Assembly (NCBI GenBank): GCA_041554195.1 | Contig: JBFFMJ010000006.1 | Coordinates: forward strand, 124,001 to 188,000 | Length of the DNA stretch: 64,000 bases | DNA from: JAPHSX01 sp041554195 | Lineage (GTDB): Bacteria; Pseudomonadota; Gammaproteobacteria; Thiohalomonadales; Thiohalomonadaceae | Direction: 5' to 3' | Shown: one piece after another, positions 56,789-64,000 of the stretch | Numbering within the stretch: the stretch's first letter is position 1 | How the letters are laid out: each line of letters opens with the position of its first letter | Notes under the pieces: generated by a model | Database searches by the model: none | Seen by the model: only the letters and a program-made list of their open reading frames with translations | Told to the model about the DNA's origin: nothing | Position numbers and translations under genes: made by a program

Positions 56789-58978
56789 TTAATCCTTCTT
56801 TTCGTTATTGTACGAAACACTGCCAAGAAAAAGGTCGCAAAGGCGATACTTAAGGCTTCGTGGCGAGTGAGCTTCATGCTTCTCCTGTAACTGTTCCTGC
56901 TTCTCATGTGCCAGGGTCACTGCCTTGCTACGGTAGCTATGAATGAAATTGAGGCCCAGCGCAATATCCCATTTCTTTCTTATTTCCTCATCGCTAATAG
57001 TCTTGCCGAACGATCGTAGCCCTGCAATCTCGCCGCCGTGATGCAAAAAAAGATTATATATAGCCTTCACCTTCTCAACATCCAGTTCCCTGCCAATGGT
57101 GTAATCCTCAAATCGGCCATCCATGGCGAGCAAGGCTGTCTCTGCAAGACAAGCATAGACCGTATGCTCGGGAAGCCCGATGTCGTAGCCTACATCTACG
57201 ACACCGGGCAGACGCACCTCCCCTCCACTGATAACAAGCACATCCGGGCGTAACGCCGACTCTTCTTCACTAATGTCCGGCGGCATGGAGACGTCAAAAA
57301 TTACCGCACCAGGTTTACAGTCGGCAATGTCGATGAGACGCTGGCCATAGGCTGAGGTAGCCGAGATGGTCAGATCACACTCGTCAATATTTTCAGCCGT
57401 ACTGGTTGCGATGGAAATAGAGAGATTCGGGTGGCACTGAAGTAACTTATCCCGCAAGTGTGCTAGCCGACCAGGATCGACTGACACCAGCACCAGCCGC
57501 TGTACCTCCTCGGCCAGTAGCCAACAACAGGCGGTACCTATCGAACCGGTCGCGCCCACCACCATTGCCGTGCAGCCACGAATTTCGGTGCCGGTTGCCT
57601 TAAATGCCTTCCTGCATGCTTCAAGGGTCACTGCAACGGTAAGGCTATTTCCGCTGGTTACGGCGATAGGCGACTGCCTGGCGATCGTTACTCCGGCATC
57701 TCCGACGACACTCGTATAGGCACCAAGTCCAATAATTTTTGCCCCCCTGCGGCTCGCATCGCAAGCGATACGGTGTATACGTCGATATGCCCGTTTTTCA
57801 TTTACCGTCTTCAGCATGTGTGGCGTCATGGGGAGGGCATATAAATAGCCTTCTACTTTCTGCCCTGTCGATATCGATTGTGCCCCTGTTATCGTCGACA
57901 GGCGAAGCGCCGGCATATAGCTGGCCAGACGTTCTGTAAGTATATCAGGCAGTAACCGTGTCCAGCCTAATAGCGAATTGGCATGTAGAGCATGTATCGA
58001 TAGCGGATGAATAATGAAGGCAAACTTATTGAGTGTTTCACGACCACTTGCAAGGTTCGTGACCTGTGGTTGCCATGGTAATTTGGATAACTCATTCAGG
58101 CAGAAATCCTCACTCATAAACTGCTGGCCACTCATGGTGATGGCAGCAAGCATGGCCTCAATCATGGCAGCAGTGAGACTAATACCCATATCTCCTGCGA
58201 TCCCGGCAGGCATCATCTGAATGACGGTTGCAACCCCCCTCCCCCTGAGCTGATCCAATTCCGAGCTGGTGCACGACAGCGTAAGCAGACACTTCTCATT
58301 AAGGGAGGTGTCACCAAGCTTAAGAATCCAGGGCATATCACCTACAATCACATCGTAGCCCTGGATAATCCCCTCGAGTCGAGAAAACTCATCTTCGCTA
58401 ACAGGCGCCCTGGCTAGTGCCGAGGGGCGCTTATCCGCCTCTTGCACTCTGCTTACACGATAGCAGCGCTGAATCATTTTGTTGAACAGCTTCAAGAGTG
58501 GATAGGGAAGCCTGCTATGCAGCAGCGGTTCGAACTCATGCACGGTAGCACCTTGAAGGTCTGAAAGCCTTCGCATGGCTGTCGCGCCCATCCCGGAAAG
58601 GAGTAGGATCCTTTTTCCATCGAACAGACTGGGGTAACGGCATATCAGTTCATGCAGAGAAAGTGACTCTATAGAGGGGCGGACGGATTGGCCATTATAA
58701 ACAGGCATTAAGCATTCTGATTTGGGACTGCATGCGACTACATCACGATCATCAGGGGTTTGTGCTGGCCAGCATATATCCGTATCGATCCCGATTGCAG
58801 AAACCTTTTCCAGGTGAGCGCCAATGATCTCATCAGGCTTCTGCTTGTTTTCACTGCTGCTGCGTATAGAGACGTGAAATGTATGGCCAAAGAGTTCAAA
58901 ATCGGCGGACTCATCACGGCCGTTTTCACAGATCACAAGGATCTCATGGTTACTTGTCTCATGTGACACTGTACTCAT
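56789..58978 (-). CDS. Acyl-ACP/acyl-CoA reductase-like fusion protein
   Basis: 729 residues. The C-terminal half (about 317-665) matches cyanobacterial fatty acyl-ACP reductase: IGLGAYTSVVGD, SGNSLTVAVTLEACRKAF, the NAD(P) site MVVGATGSIGTA (GATGSIG at 475-481), the ISGGEVRLPG block, and C610 in TVYACLAETALLAMDG, equivalent to the acylated Cys of the cyanobacterial enzyme. The N-terminal 300 residues are a separate domain with a Rossmann-like GKRILLLSGMGATAMRRL (about 121-138), not found in free-standing AAR. The last 60 residues are Lys/Glu-rich. Predicted to reduce an acyl thioester to an aldehyde. Lies 72 bp before the SDR and 13 bp after the PP-loop ATPase gene. Confidence 0.75.
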   Translation of the reverse strand: MSTVSHETSNHEILVICENGRDESADFELFGHTFHVSIRSSSENKQKPDEIIGAHLEKVSAIGIDTDICWPAQTPDDRDVVACSPKSECLMPVYNGQSVRPSIESLSLHELICRYPSLFDGKRILLLSGMGATAMRRLSDLQGATVHEFEPLLHSRLPYPLLKLFNKMIQRCYRVSRVQEADKRPSALARAPVSEDEFSRLEGIIQGYDVIVGDMPWILKLGDTSLNEKCLLTLSCTSSELDQLRGRGVATVIQMMPAGIAGDMGISLTAAMIEAMLAAITMSGQQFMSEDFCLNELSKLPWQPQVTNLASGRETLNKFAFIIHPLSIHALHANSLLGWTRLLPDILTERLASYMPALRLSTITGAQSISTGQKVEGYLYALPMTPHMLKTVNEKRAYRRIHRIACDASRRGAKIIGLGAYTSVVGDAGVTIARQSPIAVTSGNSLTVAVTLEACRKAFKATGTEIRGCTAMVVGATGSIGTACCWLLAEEVQRLVLVSVDPGRLAHLRDKLLQCHPNLSISIATSTAENIDECDLTISATSAYGQRLIDIADCKPGAVIFDVSMPPDISEEESALRPDVLVISGGEVRLPGVVDVGYDIGLPEHTVYACLAETALLAMDGRFEDYTIGRELDVEKVKAIYNLFLHHGGEIAGLRSFGKTISDEEIRKKWDIALGLNFIHSYRSKAVTLAHEKQEQLQEKHEAHSPRSLKYRLCDLFLGSVSYNNEKKD

Positions 58979-58991
58979 GCAACACTATCCC

Positions 58992-60095
58992 TCAAGACTG
59001 CCCGGTTCCCTTGTTATCCTTGCTTGCCTCAGCTAGTCGCAACACCTGTGCCTCAAGCATCTCCGCATCCACCTCAACAAAGGATGACAGCTGCTCCATG
59101 GAAATGATTGGTTTTTCCATATGCTCATCCTTGCTCAGTCGCCTGGCTGCCTCGTCACGTGTTATTCCCCCCTCGCGGATCATGACACTGATCTCCGGCA
59201 AGATGTGTGGTCGACCCTCAATGAGGGTGTAGAGATAGGCGGCCGCATCATGTGCGACACAGTCCTGGTGTGTCAGCAGATCATACCCCTGCGCTCTGCG
59301 CCATCTGGTATTCTTTTCAAGCTCCTCGATGATATGGCGCTCATTATATGGATGATAGAGAAAGAACGGCACAAATTCCGCGGGATCTGATGTGAGAAAT
59401 TCAGCCGAAAAAGTTTTCACCAGGTCTAGCAGGGAATTGCCCATGGTTTGGTCGATACTCGACTCAAGACCCTTATATAACTCAACGAGGTCGACTTTAC
59501 TCGCGGCACTCAATCCCGCATGAATAAAAGGCATGAAGGGATCGCGGCTTCCTCTGGCGAAATGACGGAGCATTTGCGGTCGAGAACGGCCGTGGACGGC
59601 CATCGGGATATCCAGTTCATGTGCCAGGGCAAGTGTGGAGGCATAGACCAGTATAGAACAGGCGGTGCAGGGAGCGCCCGTCAGGGTGATTGAGTTCCTG
59701 TACTGCTCAGAAAGCTTTTCCTGTGGGTAGCTGAAATAACTGTGTTCAACACCGAACTCCTTGGCTACCCTTTCTATCCTGTCTCGCGTCCCGTCATTCA
59801 AAAAGCCATTATCGAAGGTAAACGTTCTGACACGAAGCTGGTATTTGTGCAGTAGCTGGTACAGGACATAGGTACTATCCTTGCCACCCGAAATACCGAC
59901 CAGCACATCATAACTACTCTGTCCCTGGTACTTGTTTATCCGTTGCATCCACAAGTCATGGAGTGACTGGTAATCCTTTAACCGTTCTTCCCATTTTTCA
60001 TATTCCCGGCAGAAGGAACAGACCCCCTGCTCGTCGAATTCGATATCAAGAACGGAGCTGTCATTCAGGCAGCGGCGGCAAATATGTTTACTCAT
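58992..60095 (-). CDS. PP-loop ATPase of the N-acetyl sugar amidotransferase / ExsB-like type
   Basis: 367 residues. Zinc ribbon CxxC pairs at C6/C9 and C26/C29, PP-loop SGGKDST (69-75), CTACS near residue 148. These are features of the WbpG/PseA-like N-acetyl sugar amidotransferase group, which adenylates a carbonyl or carboxyl for amidation. The usual HisH/HisF-like partners are absent here, so the substrate is probably different. First gene of the minus-strand island set; the gap to the reductase gene is 13 bp. Confidence 0.85.
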   Translation of the reverse strand: MSKHICRRCLNDSSVLDIEFDEQGVCSFCREYEKWEERLKDYQSLHDLWMQRINKYQGQSSYDVLVGISGGKDSTYVLYQLLHKYQLRVRTFTFDNGFLNDGTRDRIERVAKEFGVEHSYFSYPQEKLSEQYRNSITLTGAPCTACSILVYASTLALAHELDIPMAVHGRSRPQMLRHFARGSRDPFMPFIHAGLSAASKVDLVELYKGLESSIDQTMGNSLLDLVKTFSAEFLTSDPAEFVPFFLYHPYNERHIIEELEKNTRWRRAQGYDLLTHQDCVAHDAAAYLYTLIEGRPHILPEISVMIREGGITRDEAARRLSKDEHMEKPIISMEQLSSFVEVDAEMLEAQVLRLAEASKDNKGTGQS

Positions 60096-60456
60096 AATGA
60101 ATTATTAATATAACTTCCTAATCTCTACGCGCTGCCAAGGTCCAATATGAATACCCGCCCACGACTGAGCCTACAATTGGACCACTGACAAGCCCCAGTA
60201 CGAAAAACTCTATACCAGAGAGCAACTGCAACACAATTACAGCAAATGAATATACACCCTCACTCTTAAATCATCCATGTTCATCGAATGTTGTGTTGTA
60301 CATCAACAATGTCTGAATAGCGACCGAAGCGGACGCTATGGATTGACAAAGAGATCTTCTTCTAATAACTAAGGTGCGGACACTCAATGGGTAACGTACA
60401 GTAATGTTTCTTGTACTCCTACTTCTTTCTAGATACAAAGTCAAGAAGTGACCCCT
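60096..60456. other. Intergenic right edge of the island
   Basis: About 360 bp. Contains the right copy of the dispersed repeat (60247-60336). Bases 60340-60456 have no recognisable feature. Confidence 0.5.
60247..60336 (+). repeat. Dispersed direct repeat, right copy
   Basis: About 90 bp, the partner of 44532-44615 in the same orientation. Differs by a TGTTG insertion and scattered changes (roughly 85% identity by eye). It lies 100-200 bp before a truncated rpoH. Confidence 0.8.
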
Positions 60457-60748
60457 TAAACGTAAGCGCAGACAGTCTCAAGCCTACCTTGCTGATCTGC
60501 GTAATGAGCCTGCATAAAAGGCCGCCAACGATCAGCAGAGCCAGATGCAAGACGAGATTATGTTCGATCCCCTCGGCAAACTCGACGAGCGCTCTGCGGC
60601 CATCATCCGCCGTCGCTGGCAGGATGATGAGAAGGCCACCTTCAAGGAGCTGGCCGAGGAGTACGGGGTATCGATTGAGCGTATCCGCCAGATCGAGACG
60701 GCGGCGATGCAGAAGATGCGTGGACGGTTGCACTGGGTGCAGGAGTAG
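60457..60748 (+). pseudogene. rpoH: Truncated sigma-32 (rpoH) C-terminal remnant with an in-frame stop
   Basis: In one frame, 60473-60514 reads QSQAYLADLRNEPA, then TAA at 60515-60517, then KAANDQQSQMQDEIM...LDERSAAIIRRRWQ and ELAEEYGVSIERIRQIETAA, ending at 60748. The second part is sigma-32 region 4 (DERS, IIRRRW, RIRQIE helix-turn-helix) and the first part matches the linker before it. Regions 1-3 are absent. An ATG at 60545 could still give 67 residues, but it lacks a ribosome binding site. This looks like a fragment of the heat-shock sigma gene, not a functional copy. Confidence 0.75.
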
Positions 60749-60752
60749 ATGG

Positions 60753-63700
60753 CTAGTTCCCGCTGCCAATATATGCCTTTCCCGTTGGGGACTGTATTGG
60801 GGCCACCTCTTCGAGGTAGCTCTGATAATTTTTACCATATGCGTCCTTAGCTTCTGGATCTGCACCGTGTTCTAGTAACAGCTCAACAACCTTCATATCC
60901 CTTTTTAATGCGTAAAACATTAGTGGAGTTCGATCACCATACTTGCTACGAGCATTGACGTCTGCACCACCTTCTATCAATGCTAGAACATGTTCGTAGT
61001 CTGAGCCACTGCGCAATTTACCTCTACCTCTCTTATAGACAATACATCTAGCATAGTCCTTGCTTTCTTCACCATCAGGATTATGTTTAAGATAGTTATC
61101 AATTGCAGAAGCTAATGCAGGTCTGTTCCTGAAACAACCTTGCGAAAAAGTAAATCCATGCTCTGATACGCTCAACAGTGGAGGCTTTACCGTATTTTTC
61201 ACAAGATTTTGATCAGCACCAATAGACAGCAGCTTAACGATTTCATCATGACTGCGATATTTCAGTGCATATGATAGCGCGGTATAGCTACCTTCACGCC
61301 CTTCCACATTGGCACCATTTCTATGAAGAACATCAATCGTATTTACAGTATCTCCGCCATACTCACCACTGAGTGCTGTGAGAATTAAGACTTCTTCGTG
61401 ACGACCTTTCCGTGAAGATGTGTATGCCCCCCGACCAATGGTTAAAGGATCTTCATAATGAGTTTTGATTTTCACACCAGCATCAAACATAGTCTCAAGC
61501 ACATCATGCCTTGAAGTCAGCGCTGCTGCCTGAATTATCTTATCATGCTCAGACTCAGGGGAAGACGCCATTGCCGCATGCAACTTGGCCTTGATGTCGT
61601 TACCAGCAAAATCCATAGACAAGAGCTGGACGTAATCTTTTGAACTGATCTCAGGGATAATTTTATTACTAATGTAATATGAGATTACCTTGCGATACTT
61701 CTTCTTTAACATCAACTTAAACAAGGAATCACCAGAATCTACCGTGGATTCTGGGTTAAGCCCCAAGTCAAACAGCTGCAAGACAAAATCACCTGACGCA
61801 TAAGACACTAATGGATATTTATCATTCCACAGATGCTCCGAGCTCACCCCGAGCTCGAATGCCATTTTTAACTCATCTATGTTTTTTGAACGCACAGCAT
61901 TTTTCAAGTACTCATAAATAAAGTGCTTGTTGCAACTTGTGAATTCCTGCTCATCTCGAAAAGCAAGATCATTATCAATGGAAAACACTAACAACTTAGA
62001 ATAAAAAACCCCTGCATCACTAAATCTTTTCTTTGCTCGCTCATAACGCCCCCTCTCCTTTCGCAAGAAACGCTTATGAAGAGAAGATATGCTCCCACTC
62101 ATATAAATAAGCTTATCAATTGTTCGCAGATTGCCCCTTCTGGAGCTACTTAGATGCAATGCATGGGATGTGTATGAGCACTCATCACCAAAATACTCGT
62201 GCAGAGCATCAATACCATATGTGCTCAAAAAGCGTTGAACAGGCTCAACCTCATCCAAAATCAAGCTTTTTTCCATATCATAGGTGATCGACTTATCAAA
62301 TCGTTCATCAGCAAAGGCCATCCTCCGTAGCGCCTGCAACTGAAACACACCCAGCTCATCGGCATGATTGATTTCATCGTAATACATGGAAAACACCAGG
62401 TTTTTTATATGACCACTAGCACTTTCACCCCTATAAGCACCTCCTTCGATCATAAAAGATTTTGACGTTGCATATATCTGCCTATCAATATCTATCAGCG
62501 CTGGCGTGATATAACCTTTTCTTCTGCACTCACTTACAGCCCTAATCACATTGCTGTTGTACAACCCCCCTCCACCATCTTTTGGTAAAACTTCTATATT
62601 TACAGCAATATAATCGTCTTTAAAGGTGGATATTTTTTCTTCCCCATCAGTCATCCAGTCCTTATCAAGCAGCACTAATTCAACCGTTCTGTTTGCGCGC
62701 ACAGTTACTTTAGCCTTACCCTCAGAGTCAGTTTCAACCAACTGCAACTCACTGCAAAAAACATCCGACCAATTGCTGTAACCTGTTTTGATTAAAATTT
62801 TCTTGTGAGCTATGTTGCTTTGGTCATCATGCGACAACCATACTGTGAATTGACGGGCACTTGGAGCAAGTCTGGATTCAATAGCAAAATCGTGATTCAG
62901 ACCCATCAGATTTATCCCATAAGCCTTCAATTCATCCTTGCACAGCCTGTAGAATTTATGTTCTTCCCCTACCTTAACCCCGTAAATCTCATAGACCTTA
63001 TAGCATGGCGTACCGGGCTTACCCCCCAACATCCCGGTCATTCTCATAAACTGCATCACTTCCTTTTGCCTTTCCCGATTCCTCCGTTTTTCGTTTGCCG
63101 TCATTTCTCGTTTGATCGGGATGATTTTGTACTCTTCAGCCTTCAGATAAAAATCAACCGCTCTTGCAGGCTCGCCTGCAATATCACGAGCATAGTCTCC
63201 AAGTCGAGAATACTCCTGATTAAAATGCGACCTATAGTGTAACCTCACATCCTCCCCAACATTACACCCCCTACTAGCCTCCAAATCTGAAAGCTTTTTA
63301 CTGGCATCATCAATGTATTTTAAGGGATCTTTTTTTATGACCTCATCGCGAAAATTAAGATAATAGTATTTGCTATTGGCCGCCTCCATCTCAACTTGGC
63401 ATTTTCCAATATTCCTACTTTTTAAGTTGTCACGAGATGTTTCCCCAGTGTCTCTCATCTGTGAATCTAATCGGATAGAAAGCCCAGTCACCAAAGCATC
63501 TGACACAAGCCCCTTCTCATTCAACTCAACCGTGGTTTTATATACTCTCTGCCAATCAGCTGGATTATCGCTCGCAAACATTGCATTCACCACAGAATTA
63601 CTTCCCTTTTCCCCATGTCTTTCATAGGATTCCATGAGAATCCCTGACACTTTCTCTAAAGGCTGCCCAATAAGTATATCGATGTAGTAAGCCCCCAGAG

Positions 63701-63965
63701 TTCCATCTTCTTTTGTCATAGCGGCTGTCAATTTATCAATATCGATATCATACAGCGGGGATACCAACTCTAAGCTTTTAGCTGCTCGTGAGTTATCAAA
63801 TCCAGAGACACTTCTCTTTTCATACATACATTCGAGAATGGCATCGACAACCATCTGCGATGGAGGGTAGTCCTCAAGATGTGTACAATCTTCCCTGAGC
63901 TCGGTTTCTGATGCCAAGCTTAAACTACTCAGAAAAATTGAGACTAATGTTATAATTACTTTCAT
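60753..63965 (-). CDS. Large exported ankyrin-repeat protein
   Basis: 1070 residues from ATG 63965 (AGGGA nearby); the start at 63989 adds eight residues before the signal peptide. Signal peptide MKVIITLVSIFLSSLSLAS. Residues 20-700 match nothing I recognise: a charged helical part with several cysteines (C in REDCTHLEDY, GKCQVEME, GCNVGED). Residues about 740-1060 contain ankyrin-type units, clearest at the end: GADVNARSKYGDRTPLMFYA and LLEHGADPEAKDAYGKNYQSYL; others are degenerate (GANVEGREGSYTALSYALKY). AT-richer than its neighbours. Converges with the rpoH remnant, 5 bp apart. Possible periplasmic or secreted interaction protein. Confidence 0.82.
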   Translation of the reverse strand: MKVIITLVSIFLSSLSLASETELREDCTHLEDYPPSQMVVDAILECMYEKRSVSGFDNSRAAKSLELVSPLYDIDIDKLTAAMTKEDGTLGAYYIDILIGQPLEKVSGILMESYERHGEKGSNSVVNAMFASDNPADWQRVYKTTVELNEKGLVSDALVTGLSIRLDSQMRDTGETSRDNLKSRNIGKCQVEMEAANSKYYYLNFRDEVIKKDPLKYIDDASKKLSDLEASRGCNVGEDVRLHYRSHFNQEYSRLGDYARDIAGEPARAVDFYLKAEEYKIIPIKREMTANEKRRNRERQKEVMQFMRMTGMLGGKPGTPCYKVYEIYGVKVGEEHKFYRLCKDELKAYGINLMGLNHDFAIESRLAPSARQFTVWLSHDDQSNIAHKKILIKTGYSNWSDVFCSELQLVETDSEGKAKVTVRANRTVELVLLDKDWMTDGEEKISTFKDDYIAVNIEVLPKDGGGGLYNSNVIRAVSECRRKGYITPALIDIDRQIYATSKSFMIEGGAYRGESASGHIKNLVFSMYYDEINHADELGVFQLQALRRMAFADERFDKSITYDMEKSLILDEVEPVQRFLSTYGIDALHEYFGDECSYTSHALHLSSSRRGNLRTIDKLIYMSGSISSLHKRFLRKERGRYERAKKRFSDAGVFYSKLLVFSIDNDLAFRDEQEFTSCNKHFIYEYLKNAVRSKNIDELKMAFELGVSSEHLWNDKYPLVSYASGDFVLQLFDLGLNPESTVDSGDSLFKLMLKKKYRKVISYYISNKIIPEISSKDYVQLLSMDFAGNDIKAKLHAAMASSPESEHDKIIQAAALTSRHDVLETMFDAGVKIKTHYEDPLTIGRGAYTSSRKGRHEEVLILTALSGEYGGDTVNTIDVLHRNGANVEGREGSYTALSYALKYRSHDEIVKLLSIGADQNLVKNTVKPPLLSVSEHGFTFSQGCFRNRPALASAIDNYLKHNPDGEESKDYARCIVYKRGRGKLRSGSDYEHVLALIEGGADVNARSKYGDRTPLMFYALKRDMKVVELLLEHGADPEAKDAYGKNYQSYLEEVAPIQSPTGKAYIGSGN

Positions 63966-64000
63966 CCCTGTTCCCTCTAAAATATCCACACCATCACGTT

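Noticed and set aside
60411..60875. 154-codon plus-strand frame over the rpoH remnant
   Set aside because: Different frame from the sigma-32 homology, runs into the ankyrin gene antisense, and has no family pattern.

Overview
The window looks like a chromosomal segment of a gammaproteobacterium, probably a marine or salt-adapted one. The core genes are gammaproteobacterial in type (hybrid histidine kinase with CHASE8-like sensor, YfiR, TonB receptor, MacAB-type exporter, archease-RtcB, DgcZ-like cyclase, an RpoH fragment). It also carries a sucrose-synthesis cluster in the order sps-spp-fruK-ams known from halotolerant methanotrophs. The species cannot be named from the sequence. Base composition is GC-rich over most of the window and clearly more AT-rich at about 28.7-29.1, 38.0-38.9, 44.2-47.1 and 60-64 kb.

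Layout. 1-2.4 kb: the end of a degraded sucrose cluster (sucrose-phosphate synthase with a dead HAD domain, a six-hairpin glycosidase, a broken sucrose-phosphatase remnant). 2.5-17.1 kb: ribosome hibernation factor with a cold-shock domain, a cyclic 2,3-diphosphoglycerate synthetase-like protein, carbamate kinase, alanine racemase, a MacAB-like efflux operon, a membrane metallophosphoesterase, a PEBP protein, archease and RtcB, then a DUF1611/DgcN-like protein with an ornithine/alanine-type racemase. 17.4-21.4 kb: an MFS transporter and a divergent pair of c-di-GMP enzymes. 21.6-27.5 kb: the intact sucrose operon. 27.6-29.8 kb: two membrane proteins of unknown role. 29.9-36.3 kb: a complete six-gene oxidative ornithine pathway (ord-ortA-ortB-oraS-oraE-orr), best known from Stickland-fermenting clostridia. 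36.5-44.2 kb: an APH/P-loop kinase fusion and a TonB receptor-YfiR-CHASE8 hybrid kinase operon.

44.4-60.4 kb looks like an accessory island. It is bounded by two copies of a dispersed repeat of about 85-90 bp, has a tRNA-3'-end/integrase-arm-like sequence at its left edge, and has a truncated rpoH pseudogene at its right edge. Inside are an HD-GYP protein, an aromatic-rich membrane protein, and two convergent gene sets for what looks like an undescribed lipid/isoprenoid pathway. The plus-strand set is UbiA prenyltransferase, a PEP-synthase/rifampin-phosphotransferase-like enzyme, a BtaA-like aminocarboxypropyl transferase, a phytol/dolichol-kinase-like membrane protein, a GNAT and an acyl-CoA-ligase-like adenylating enzyme. 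The minus-strand set is a PP-loop ATPase, a 729-residue fusion whose C-terminal half resembles cyanobacterial acyl-ACP reductase, and an SDR. This island is the best candidate for a new system. The window ends with a large exported ankyrin-repeat protein.

How the genes could work together: the sucrose operon makes sucrose from UDP-glucose and fructose-6-P and turns it over through amylosucrase and fructokinase. Carbamate kinase and the ornithine pathway would together harvest arginine or ornithine as energy sources, although no arginine deiminase or ornithine carbamoyltransferase is in view. The island would activate or reduce acyl chains, phosphorylate a polyprenol-type alcohol, and assemble a modified lipid.
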